Shown here: piece by piece, positions 20,676 to 31,100 of the stretch | How the letters are laid out: each line of letters opens with the position of its first letter | How positions within the stretch are numbered: the stretch's first letter is position 1 | DNA from: Cochliopodium minus | Lineage: Eukaryota; Discosea; Himatismenida; Cochliopodiidae | Assembly (NCBI GenBank): GCA_024220525.1 | Contig: JAMYWO010000350.1 | Location: 1-31,205, forward strand | DNA length: 31,205 bases | Direction of reading: 5' to 3' | The notes under the pieces: generated by a model | What the model was told of the DNA's origin: nothing | What the model saw: only the letters and a program-made list of their open reading frames with translations | Database searches by the model: none | Position numbers and translations under genes: made by a program

Positions 20676-21501
20676 ATGAAAATGAAACTTGGAAGATCAG
20701 GATATCTAGAAGATAAAATAATAGTTTGTGGATTAGAAGGATCAGGTTAATATAAATCAGAATAAATCAACCAAATTTTATTTTAAAATAATGTATATTC
20801 ATAGGAAAATCTTCATTGATTCAAATGTTCATGTAAGTATCTCCAATTCAAAATTTAATATATCCATATTGATCTCTTTAGGTATGGAAATTTTGTGGAG
20901 AATATAGATCCTACATTATCTGAAGGATACAGAAAGTTAATAGACATAGATGGGGATTTAACTCAGGTGGATATGTTTGATGATTCGCTGGATGAAGAAA
21001 TGAACGATTGTTATTACAGATTGGGAGAAGGTAAATTCAATTTAGATGAAAGAAATACTATTTTATACCTCCAATAGCATTTTGAATCAACTATAGTGAA
21101 AAGATCATCCAATATGATTTAATACAGTTTTAGATTATTTAAATCAATAATAACTTTAAATCTTAAAAGGTTTTCTTCTTTTGTTTTCAATAACAAACAG
21201 AGATAGTTTTTACCGCTTAAATTACTATTTTGAGAAAATATTGGGTAACAAAGTTGATGAAAACATACCAATAATTATAGTGGGGGCCAGAGCAGACATG
21301 GAAGATGAGAGGGAAGTTACACATGATGAAGCAATGAGATACAGTCAACGAATAAAAGTTCCTTATTATGAAGTTTCTTCCAAAACCAAAACAAATGTTA
21401 ATTTAGTATTTGTGGAGTTGATAAGGTTAATAAATAAATTTAAAATTGAAAATTCTAGTGAAGAAGAGGATCAAAAAAAGAAAAAATGTGTATTATTCTA
21501 A
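20676..21501 (+). CDS. Ras-family protein with degenerate switch II
   Basis: Exons 20676..20745, 20805..20832, 20882..21030, 21170..21501 give 192 residues in phase. The P-loop GLEGSGKS (19-26) is intact and DPTL keeps the switch I Thr, but the DTAGQE element is replaced by DMFDDSLDEE, losing the DxxG glycine and catalytic Gln. The G4 motif reads GARADME instead of NKxD, so guanine recognition is weakened too. FSITNRDSF, EVSSKT and a CaaX end (KKKKCVLF) show Ras descent. The first intron splits the P-loop. A membrane-attached pseudo-GTPase is the likely reading. It starts 118 bases from the divergent Rac, head to head. Confidence 0.85.
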
Positions 21502-21572
21502 GAAAAAAAAAATGTAAATAAATATCAAAAATATCAAAAAAAACAATTCATTATAAAAACTAAATAAAAAAA
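21502..21572. other. Short spacer before the decayed 5S copy
   Basis: 71 bases between the Ras-like stop codon and the 3' end of the 5S copy on the other strand; it includes the T-run (A-run on the plus strand) that would terminate the 5S transcript. Confidence 0.5.
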
Positions 21573-21690
21573 GGTTATAACACTATGGCTTTGCGCGAAT
21601 CTCCAATTAAATTACTAAAAAAGCTCAATGATGTTTGACTTCGCAGATCGAGACAGGATGCGGTATATTCACCATGATTTGAGCTTTCAA
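21573..21690 (-). pseudogene. Decayed 5S rRNA copy
   Basis: Read on the minus strand, about 47 bases from GAATATACCGCATCC onward match the 5S gene at 15487 with one difference, through the whole box A region. The second half is strongly diverged, and the box C GGTGGGAGAC has become AATTGGAGAT. The 5' side of helix I (GGTTAC) is missing, apparently by a 12-base deletion, while the 3' side survives as ATAACC followed by seven T. A TTTTTT run inside the copy would stop Pol III early. It cannot fold as 5S and is taken as a pseudogene. Confidence 0.88.
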
Positions 21691-21966
21691 GAAATTTAAA
21701 CTTCCGTTTTAGAATTTTTCCTTCAAAAAACTTAAGTTATCTTCAAAAACAACTAAATTGGATTTACATTTGATTTGGAAGAAAAATTAAATAATTTATT
21801 AAGATTCCCCAATAAATGTGTTGATTTCAGAGTTGGAAATAAATGTTTTCAATAAAGAAAAGAGGGAAATTATTTAGAAAGATTTTTTTTTTTTTAATTT
21901 TTTTCTCAAATATTTATAATAAAATATAAAATTGGGTTTGAAAAAACATTGTACATTTGAAGAATA
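21691..21966. other. Spacer upstream of the L1-fold gene
   Basis: 276 bases of A/T-rich sequence between the decayed 5S copy and the RSL1D1-like gene. It must hold that gene's promoter; no element is recognised. Confidence 0.5.
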
Positions 21967-23559
21967 ATGATCAAGAAAATCAAAAAGGAAGATAAAACAC
22001 CAATCATTGAAGGTCAGGTAAGAGATTTAAAATGTTCCTAAAATTAAGAAAAATATTCCAATATCTTTAATGATTCTCAATAATAAAAAGTTATTGAAAG
22101 CTAGTACAGCTATATTGGAATTCATTGAAAAATCATCGAATGGAATCAATGCAAAAAGATCATTGATTGAGGAAGATAAAAATATAAATATAGAAGTTGT
22201 ATATCAAAGAAGTCCAACTGAAAGATCATTGTTGCCAATCTTATTGTAAGAAAATATTTTAAATTTTTTGAATCAGACTAATTAAACAAATCAAATTTAA
22301 AGAGAAATCCCACATGCATTCAGACAAGATGCTGAAATGTGTATATTTACAAAAGATCCACAATCCACATATAAACAAATGATCAAAGATGCAAAAATAA
22401 ATGCAAAAGTAAAAAATATCACCAAGAAATTTAAAATTGAAAAAAAATAAAATAAACAATTATTTTGAATTAGGTAATCGCAATTGATAAATTGAAAAAT
22501 AAATACAAACAATATGAATCAAGAATAAAATTGGCAGGATCATATGATTTATTTCTTTGCGATATCTCTGTAGTAAAGTCTCTTCCAAAATTGTTGGGAT
22601 CAAGTTTTTTTAGTTCCAAAAGGTAAAACAAGAATTTGGAAAAAAGATATAATAAAGAAAAAAGATATAATATCTGATCTTTTTTAATTGTTGATCTCCA
22701 AAAGAATAAATAATTTAATTTCCACTAAATAAATATATCCTTTTCTTATCCATTTATTTGTAGATTAATACCAATCCAATTTCCATCCGAAGAAAAAACC
22801 AAAAATTTGGCAAAGAACATCATCCAAGCAAGAGATTCCACCTACTACTACAGATCCTTCGGACCCAAGTGCGCCATCAAGATCGGAAACCCTAGCCTCA
22901 CCGCCCAACAAATCACCGACAACACTCTCACCGCACTTTCACAATTCATCCACGCAGTACCTAGAGGATGGAAAAATATATTGTCCCTCTCCTTATCCAT
23001 CCATGGAATGCCTTCCCTTCCTTTCTACGTCACTTTCCCCGAAGGTTCTTTGTTCAAGAGAAAGTTCGAGGAGGTCGAGAAAGTGAGCGATGATGAGGAA
23101 AACAACATCATTGTGGAGGATGACCAAGAATTAGTCGAAGAAAACAAGAACTTCCAAAGTGAAAGTGATGATGATAACGACAGTGATATCAGTAACGATT
23201 CTGAAAACAACATAAACGATGATGTCGATGATCTTTCTGAGGAACTTTCTCCTAAAAAACCCCAAACCAAAAAAACTCCCCCTAAAAAATCTCCTCAACC
23301 TAAAAAATCTCCTCAATCCCTCCCTAAGCCTAAAAAGGTTGTCCAATCCACTCCTACTTCTTCCAACAAAAAACCAAAATTGGACACTAAAAAAGTTTCT
23401 TCTTCAGTAACCAAACCCTCTAAATCTTCTAACACCACCACCACTAAGAAACAAGCTCCTACTCCTTTTACTGCTCCTGCTAAATCTAAGCTAAGATCTG
23501 TAGTTGGTGGTACTAATAACAAGAAACCAAAATTTACCAAGAAGCCTAACAAAAAATAA
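21967..23559 (+). CDS. Ribosomal L1-domain protein, RSL1D1/Cic1/Utp30-like
   Basis: Exons 21967..22017, 22091..22245, 22303..22408, 22474..22622, 22764..23559 give 418 residues in phase. Residues about 18-250 fit the L1 fold of nucleolar assembly factors: LPILLEIPHAF, FTKDPQ, KLAGSYDLFLCDISVVKSLPKLLG, then a Tyr-rich YYYRSFGPKCAIKIG and an FIHAVPRGWKNILSLSLSIHG helix-strand pair. From about 260 the protein turns into an acidic block (SDDEENN...DDDNDSD) and then a long Lys/Pro/Ser-rich tail with repeated PKKSP-like units, typical of nucleolar proteins. Yeast Cic1 and human RSL1D1 act in 60S precursor assembly near ITS2. The last exon uses much more C-ending codons than exons 1-4. Confidence 0.85.
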
Positions 23560-23645
23560 TTGTTATTTCCAAAAAAAAAGAAATGAAAAAAAATTAAAAT
23601 TATTTATTAATTTAATTCCTTTATTTAAAATTCTTTTTTTAATTT

Positions 23646-24269
23646 TTAATAATCATCCCTTCCAACTTTTCTATTACTTTTTACATTCGAATCTCTTTTC
23701 TTCTCTTGTATTCTCTTTTCCCTTTCGTGTTGAGGTACCTCCGTTTCTATTCTTTCCTTCGGTTTTATATTGGCGCTCTTCATTAGATCCTTCAACTTGT
23801 TCATGCAATCCTTCAAGTTTTGATGTTGTGTTCTTTCTTTGGTGGAGGTTATTATGAAGTATCCTTCTGTGTTCATTCTGTTTCTGTGCATTTCTGCAAA
23901 GCTTTTTCTTAATTCAGATGGGATCCAATCTGCTGTATCCACATGGAATCTTATCTCCACCTTTGAATTTACCTTATTTACATTTTGACCACCAGCTCCT
24001 ATTTAAATTAAAGGATAGGGTTAAAAAATGAATATCTTTGGTTAAAAATTATAAGATAAGCCTTTTTTTTAACCTGGAGATCTTGAAAAATTGAATTCTA
24101 ATTTATGTTTTGGTATTTCTGGAAGTTCTTTAACATAATATTCTTTTGTTGCGTAAAATTTTTTGAATAAATTAAGATTATTACATATAATAACATTATT
24201 ATTGAATTTGTATTGATTATTCCACTTATTGTTGAACATTTTATGATTTATTTTGGATATTGTCTTCAT
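23646..24269 (-). CDS. Mitochondrial class I release factor / ICT1-like peptidyl-tRNA hydrolase
   Basis: Exons 24269..24074 and 23998..23646 on the minus strand join in phase, 182 residues. The intron falls inside SRSPGAGGQNVNKVNSKVEIRF, the GGQ catalytic motif (Gln70) and its family-typical continuation. The C-terminus is basic (REKRIQEKKRDSNVKSNRK), as in ICT1/MRPL58 and bacterial ArfB, where such a tail enters the empty mRNA channel of stalled ribosomes. The N-terminus is basic, Asn-rich and lacks acids up to LNLFKKFYATKE, a plausible mitochondrial transit peptide. Role: hydrolysis of peptidyl-tRNA on mitochondrial ribosomes. The gene shares a 201-base divergent promoter with Aurora kinase. 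Confidence 0.92.
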
Positions 24270-24375
24270 TTTTTTTTTATATAATATAATAGAAAAGGTA
24301 GATTTCCATTATGTAATTCTCTACAATTATCATCAATCTTTTATGTTCTTTATCGTTTACAATTAGATTTTTTTA

Positions 24376-24396
24376 TTTTTTGGCGCCATTTTTTAA
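24376..24396. promoter_or_regulatory. E2F-like palindrome between ICT1-like and Aurora genes
   Basis: TTTTTGGCGCCATTTTTT lies about 80 bases before the Aurora start codon and about 110 bases before the divergent ICT1-like start. It contains TTTGGCGC, which fits the E2F/DP consensus TTTSSCGC, with a symmetric GGCGCC core. It is the only G+C-rich patch in this promoter. Cell-cycle control of Aurora by such a site is an inference. Confidence 0.45.
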
Positions 24397-24470
24397 AAAT
24401 AAATTATTGATCGTTAAAAATTAAAAATATAAAAAAAAAATTGAGAGAGAATCTTGAAAAAAGAAAGAGA

Positions 24471-25835
24471 ATGAACAAAGATAAAAAGCCTACAACTACA
24501 ACAACAAAAAATACAGACATCAAATCATTGAGAATGAAGATGAACAATCTTGATTTAAAGACAACGGTAAAAAAAAAAGCTATATTGAAAATCCATGATA
24601 AAAATAAACCAAAATGATCAATAAAAAAATTTAAAATCATCTAAATAAAGTTTAATTATAACATAACAGTATAAATATAAAAAATATAATTTATATTCGA
24701 GAAGGGATCAAAAGATAAAGAGAATAAAAGCGAGAATGTAAATACAGGCACAGTGGAAAATAAAAAAGATTTAAAAATAGAAAACAATAAAGAGAATAAA
24801 CCAAAAGTTGAGAATAAAGATACAAGCAGCACAAATGATAAGGAGAAATCATCAACCAATGAGGTGAAGAGATGGGAGCTAAAAGATTTTGATATAGGAA
24901 AATGCTTGGGCAAAGGAAAATTTGGACATGTTTATTTGGCGAGGGAAAAGAAGAGCAAGTATGTAGTTGCTTTGAAGGTATTGTTCAAACAACAGCTCCA
25001 GAAATCTCAGGTGGAACATCAATTGAGAAGAGAAATAGAGATACAATCACATTTGAGGCATCCAAATGTTTTAAGATTGTATGGTAAAGAATTTTAAAGA
25101 GTTCAATATAATCATTTTATTTAAAATTAACGATTTTATTAAATTTTTTTTTTTGTTGCAAATTAGGATATTTTTATGATAAGACCAGAGTCTACTTAAT
25201 TTTGGAATATGCTGCAAGAGGAGAATTGTATAAAGAATTGCAAGAATCTAGAAAGTTCAGCGAAGAAAGAAGCGCAACATATATAAGGGATTTGGCAAAT
25301 ACATTATCATATTGTCATTCCAAACACGTAATTCATAGAGATATCAAACCTGAAAATCTGTAAAAAGAAAAAAAAATCAATTCATTTTCACTGAAATAAT
25401 TTTAATAATTAAATTTTGATTTTTTTTTTTTATAGACTTGTTGGTATGAATGGTGAACTTAAAATAGCCGATTTTGGATGGTCTGTTTATTCTCCACTGA
25501 AAGATAGAAGAACAACTTTTTGTGGTACATTGGATTACTTGGCGCCAGAAATGGTCGGCAAACAATCATACGATGAAACTATAGATATCTGGTGTTTGGG
25601 GGTATTGATGTATGAATTTCTTGTAGGATCTCCTCCATTCGAATCTTCGGATCAAAAGGATACTTGTAAGAAAATCTCTAAGGTAGATTTGCATTGTCCT
25701 GACTTCCTCTCTGATGAAGCTAAGGATCTCTTGGATAAATTCCTACAAAGAAAATCTAAAGATAGAATTCCTCTCAAGGAAGTATGTAAACATCCATGGA
25801 TTCTCAAATACGCCAAAGATAGTTCTGATTTCTGA
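24471..25835 (+). CDS. Aurora kinase
   Basis: Exons 24471..24566, 24702..25083, 25167..25359, 25436..25835 give 356 residues in phase. An Asn/Lys/Glu-rich disordered N-terminus (1-90) precedes a complete kinase domain: GKGKFGHV near 100, VALKVL lysine near 124, HRDIKPEN near 217, DFGWS near 236, and the T-loop [16 protein letters not shown] near 247-262. The Trp after DFG and the [11 protein letters not shown] activation loop are Aurora hallmarks; the second Thr is the autophosphorylation site. The C-lobe ends [14 protein letters not shown]. Aurora acts on spindle, centrosome and chromosome segregation. No clear KEN or D-box can be assigned in the N-terminus. Confidence 0.96.
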
Positions 25836-26035
25836 TTATTTTTTGGTTGCATAAAAAGTTTTATTAAGTTAAAATTTCTTTATATATTCACCCCTTGTTA
25901 ATTAAAAAACTATTATGGAAATATCCACCATTCTTCAACATCTTATTTCTCATCATCTGATTGATCTCAGATATATTTTCATAAAAAGAGATTTAATTTC
26001 AAAATGAATATTTTATATTAAAAAAAATTTGTTTC

Positions 26036-28581
26036 ATGAAAATGTTTAGGCCAGATCTAATTGCATTGAAATTGATTTACATCTTCCAATTTGCATCATT
26101 TGGAATTATGTAATAATATCCAGCCACATACCAAATTATAAACTTCAAAAAAAAATATAAATTGAAACAAAGAAACTAACCATGAATTATTAATAGATAT
26201 TCATATACTCCTATCTATTGGAAGATCATGGGAATAACGTAAAAGTTTTTTTATTTTTCTTAATTATTATATTCTCAAATTCAAATAAAAACATTTTTAT
26301 TTCAATGAAAATTCTTGTGTTGGTATATAGCATCAGACAAAATGGAATAATGGGATGTATAAGTCCATTGATTGCAATAATATCATCTCCATTATTTTGT
26401 AATTTGGCTGATAAGGTAAATAAATAAATAAATTTTTAAAAAAATAAATTAATCTTTTAATTCTCTTTAAAAAACAAAGTTTGGAGAAAAGAAGAAAGTT
26501 TTGTTTTTCTGTTTTTTGGTTGGATGTTTGTTTTTGTATTCAGTGTATTTCATTAATGTGTATTTGAGAGGAAGCCTCATATTCGCATACGTATTCTCTC
26601 AAGTGATCTTGACAAGATTTTTCGCTTCACCGTATAAAATAGAATATTTTTAAAATTATAACCATTAAACTAAAAATTCTTATTTTTTTTTTGTATTATT
26701 TAGAACGGGTCCTCTTTTAGATTCATTAGCATTACAAAAATTGGGAAAGGAAAAGGGAGATTATGGAAAACAAAGATTATTTGGAGCTTTTGTAAGAATA
26801 TAATCATTTTTTGAGTTGAATTTTATTTTTTTTTGTAATAAAAGGGTTACGGATTTTTTACTTTGTTGGCAGGTAATAAGTTTTTATTGTCAAATTTTTT
26901 TGGATTTTATTTTTTCTTTGTTATTTTCTGATTTTTAATTTTTTGTTGAAATTTTATTAATTTGGTTTTATTTTGGTATTTATTTTCATTTTGATCAAAG
27001 GGTTATTAGTAGAAAAATTGGGAGATAATTACGACTGGATTTTCGTGGTAGGAGGCTGCACAGTTGTCATCAATTTGGTCGTAATGCTCTGTTTAAACGA
27101 GTCCACCCCTCCAGAGTACATTGAAGAAACTATCAGGCCAAACGTCAAATCTAGTCTCTGGACTAATCTCAAAAAAATCAAATTTTCTTTCAATTTTTTT
27201 GTGTTAATCATCGTAGTATTTATTTGTAAAAAATTTTATCTTTTTAACTTTATTTTAATATTTTTTATTTTTTATTTTGATTTTGTATTTTTTTGAATAT
27301 TTTTATTTTGATTTTTTATTTTGATTTTTTATTTTGATTTTTATTTTGTATTTTTTTGAATATTTTTATTTTAATCTACACATTTTTTTATTTTAAATTA
27401 ATTTCTTGTTTTATTGATTGATTAATTTTTTATTTTTCTTTTTTATTTTAAAGCTGGAAACTCCCAAGGAGTGATTTCTCAATATTTTTTTCTTTATCTC
27501 CAGTCTTTGGGCGGTCATTCAATGGTAATGGGACTGACAGTGGGTAAAAAAATAAATTAAATAAATCAAATAAAACCAATTCAATTTTCTTAATTAAAAA
27601 AATTTTCATGTTAATTTATATTTTTTTTTATTTTTTTGTTTTTTATTTTTTATTATTTTTTATTTTTTGTTTTTTTATTTTTTTTTTTATTTTTTATTAT
27701 TTTTATTTATTTTTATTATTTTTATTTTTTTTTTATTAATATTTTTAGAATTTTTTAGGGTTAATTTTATTAATTTTAAAAAGGAATTACAACATTGTCA
27801 GAGCTCCCCTTTTTTTGGGCGAGCAATTACTTCATCAAGAAGATGGGGGTGAAATGGGTCATTTTTTTTTCCATTTTCTTTTACTGCGGAAGAGTCACCT
27901 ACTATTCTTACCTCCCCCAGTTCCACAACGTTTATTATGTTTTACCTATTGAATGTTTACATGTAAAAAAAAATTTAAAATAATAACAAAATAATTTAAC
28001 AAAAATAAAAAATATTTTTGAAATAATGAATAAAATAAAATAAATCAATAAAAATAAATAAAATAAAATTTTATAATAAAAATAAAAATAAAATAAAAGT
28101 AAAAAAATAATTAAAAGTTTAAACAATCAAATAATTTTCCACACTTTTTGTTAGGGAATCAACTTTGCTCTTTTTTGGTCTGCGGTTGTATTGTATATTA
28201 ATCAGATTTCCCCAAAAGAGATTCCTTCTACTCTACAAGGAATTTTTTACGCTATACTTTCTTTGGGAAGAGGTTAGAAAATCAAAAAAAAAAAAATTAT
28301 TTTCAACGTTAAAATTTTAAAAATGAAAATAATAAAAATATCAAATAAAAAAAATTTTTTTAGCAAGCGGATCTTTCTTTGGAGGATTTTTAATTGAAAA
28401 ATTTGGATTCCCATTTCTTTTTAGATGTGTTGCAGTGGCCATGTCTGTTTCCATTGTGATGCTTTTACTTGACATTTTGTATAGTAGATGCAGCCCTAAA
28501 CCACATGATTATGACACCCTTTCTTCCATCTCAACCATTTCAATGGTCGTAAATGAAGAGTCTGATATGGAATCTAATTAA
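26036..28581 (+). CDS. Major facilitator superfamily transporter, MFSD6/nucleoside-permease-like
   Basis: Eleven exons: 26036..26109, 26197..26238, 26331..26415, 26480..26631, 26704..26791, 26845..26872, 27001..27225, 27454..27543, 27784..27962, 28155..28272, 28364..28581. All are in phase and give 432 residues; the in-frame ATG at 26042 is the other start. Twelve hydrophobic segments are readable. Family signs are KLIYIFQFASFGIM at TM1, GCISPLIAIISSPLFCNLADK, DYGKQRLFGAFGYG (the Y-G-x-Q-R-L-x-G motif before TM4-5), SELPFFW in TM8, VLPIECLHGINFALFW, and a GRGASGSFFGGFLIEKFG loop near the C-terminus. These fit the MFSD6 / LacY-nucleoside permease branch; the substrate is unknown. The C-tail is Ser/acidic. 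Exon 6 is 28 bases. Confidence 0.87.
27296..27365. repeat. TTTTTATTTTGA tandem repeat in an intron
   Basis: Several TTTTTTATTTTGA units stand in tandem, and a TTTTTTGAATATTTTTATTTT unit appears twice, inside the intron between exons 7 and 8 of the transporter gene. Simple sequence. Confidence 0.7.
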
Positions 28582-28791
28582 TCCGATTTTAGATTTATTT
28601 CTTTTTTTGTTTAAATATAATTTGTTAAATATTTATTAAAAAAATTGTTTGTTTAAAAAACCAAAGAAAAAAAAAATTTTGTGTTGAAAAGATTTTGAAA
28701 AGTTTTTTAGGGTAAATTTTTTTCAATTTTATTTTTCTTCCAATTTCAATTTAAAATCATAAAAAAAAAAAAAGATAAATAAGAATATAAA

Positions 28792-29461
28792 ATGATCGAA
28801 AAGGATTTCAAAATAATAATTCTTGGTGATATCTTCACTGGAAAAACAAGTTTGTAAAACTCAAAAGATAAGAAATAATAAAACATTTCTAAAAAACAAT
28901 ATTTGTTTGATTAGGATATATAGTTTCATTGAAGAGCGAAATTATCCAGAATTTCAAAATCCTTTTATTGAAATTGAAAGTAAAAAAAAAATAACAATTG
29001 ATGAAAAAGAAAGAGTCATTTATTTGATGGAACCTGTGTACAGATACTTTTCTTCCATAAAGATTCCATACATTGAACTAGGAGAAGGTTTTGTTTTAAT
29101 GTTTTCAATAACATCAAGGTTTTCATTTGAGGAACTTGTGGATCTTCACCAGGAGATAGTAAGGTGGAAAAAATTATTTTAAAATTAAAAATTATAAAAA
29201 AATTATAAAACAAAAAGAATTAAAAATGGTGTTGAATTTCCAATAATTATTGTTGGTAATAAATGTGATTTAGAAGATCAAAGGGTTGTTACAAAAAAAG
29301 AGGTTTGTGATTTATGTAGAAATTGGAACTGCATTTACATTGAAACTTCAACAAAGATTTCTTTGAACGTGGATGAAGTGTTTGTACTGTTAATAAGAAA
29401 GATTAAGGAACATAGAAATTTGTGTCAAAAAAAGAAAAACAATAGATGTTGCTTGTTTTAA
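28792..29461 (+). CDS. Ras-family protein lacking the switch II catalytic element
   Basis: Exons 28792..28853, 28915..29163, 29218..29461 give 184 residues in phase. The P-loop GDIFTGKTS, the NKCD motif (IIIVGNKCDLED) and the ETSTK motif are canonical. The switch I Thr is not evident (NPFIEIE in place of DPTIED), and the DTAGQE segment is replaced by LMEPVYRYF, so Asp57, Gly60 and Gln61 equivalents are gone. It resumes Ras-like as LGEGFVLMFSIT. The end NNRCCLF is a CaaX box. It can probably bind guanine nucleotide but should not hydrolyse GTP in the usual way. The 54-base intron at 29164-29217 is the shortest accepted here. Confidence 0.85.
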
Positions 29462-29501
29462 AAAATTAAAAAAATATTTATTTATTTAAAAAAATATTTT
29501 T

Positions 29502-31061
29502 TTATTTCTTCTTCAAAAATTCAATTTCTTTGTCTTTCAACTTGAGCTGCTCAGACAAATAGTTCTTCTTCTTGTTGAGTTCCGAGTATTTCTTCTCCAA
29601 ATGTTTGATACGATCCTCCAAATTGACAAAGCTGATAGAGGAAGAATAAAGGGAAGAAATCTTGGAATTGTAAGGGACAAACTCTACAATATTGTTTTGT
29701 TCAGCGTTGTTGTTGTTATTTTGGATAATGTTATTGTTTTTAACGTTGTCGTTGATTATTGTGTTTTGGTTTGGTTTTTCTTTGAGTTCATTGAGTTCTT
29801 TGAGCAACCTTTCATTTTCCTCGCTCAAATTTTGGTTCAATGTCTTCAAAGAGACGTTCTCCATGCTCATCACCTTTTTTTTATGAAAAATAATTTGATG
29901 TGAAAATAAAATGAGTAAAATAAAATTTATTTTAACAAAATAGAAAAAATTTATTTCAATTACACAAAAATAAGAATTTATATTAATTTAAAATTAAAAT
30001 CTGTTTTAAAAAAATTACAAAAAAATAAGAATTAATTGATCAAAAATTTAAATTTTAATGAAAAAGTTTTATTTCGATTAAATCTAAGATGTTTAAAAAA
30101 ATTGAAATATTATTAAAAAAAATAAAATAAAACTGAAAATAAATAGTACATATCAAAATATGGGTTACCTTATTGCTTTGTTCTATTTGAGCGATGCTTG
30201 GATCAACAAAGCCATTTTCTTTAGCAAAGGAGAGAAGTTTGGAAAAAGATTGGCTCTGAAAGCTTTCTTTCGAGAAGTTTTCTTCGTTGTTGAGAAATGT
30301 GTTTTTTTCTGGGGATTTTTCGACTAGGCTTATTCTTCCTGATATCACATTTTTTAGTTCTGGGAATGCTACATATGCTTTATTTTTTACTAATCTGAAA
30401 TTTTTATTAAAAAAAAAAATGAAAAAATGAAAATAAAAAAAAAAAATTAAAAATTGTTTAAAAATAAAAATAATGAATAGTTTTTTATAAATAATAAAAC
30501 CATTGAATGAATTTTCAAAAATAAATTAAAAAATGAAAAAATAAAAATAAAAAATAAAAAAATGTGATTAAAAATCTAATATTTTCAAAAATAAATGAAA
30601 AAAATGAGAAAAAATAAAAATAAAAATAAAAAATCTTAATTATTGTTTAAAAATAAAAAATAAAAATAAAAAATCTTAATTATTGTTAAAAAATAAAAAA
30701 ATAAAAATAAATAAAAAATAAATAAAACAATCAAATGAATTTTCAAATAAAAAATAAAAATGAAAATGAAAAAAATAACAAATAAAATAAAATAAAAATA
30801 ATCAAACAAATTTCTTTCGGATTCTAGAGGAGATAAACCAGAAAAAGAGTAATTGTGAAAGAAAGAATACAAAAAAGAAAAATCGATGACCAAATCGTTC
30901 TTCTTGCTTAAAAAAAGAAAGAGGGATGGGAGGCTGTTGACGGAATTTTTGAGGAAATACAATTGGTGAGAGGAGAATTTTTCGGCATCTCTTGCTATTA
31001 TCCTCTTTTGATTCTCCACATTTAAAAAATTGTTTTTTTGATCGTTGAAATATGATATTAT
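29502..31061 (-). CDS. Orphan coiled-coil protein, 5' end beyond or near the right edge
   Basis: Exons on the minus strand: 31061..30808, 30394..30169, 29873..29502, in phase, about 283 residues, with an acceptor at 31062-31063 showing that more lies upstream. The N-terminal part (IISYFNDQ..., SLPSLFLFLSKKND, FFHNYSFSGLSPLESERNLL, then AYVAFPELKNVISGR) looks globular and helical. The C-terminal part is a coiled coil (LSEENERLLKELNELKEK, then an Asn-rich linker, then LEDRIKHLEKKYSELNKKKNYL). No family is recognised. It is convergent with the Ras-like gene, with only 40 bases between the stop codons. Confidence 0.6.
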
Positions 31062-31100
31062 CTAATTAGAAATAAAATGAGAAAATAAAAGTAAAAGGAA

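Noticed and set aside
23025-23552. Ser- and Gly-rich minus-strand frames opposite the L1-domain gene
   Set aside because: They are mirror images of its acidic and Lys/Pro/Ser-rich tail.
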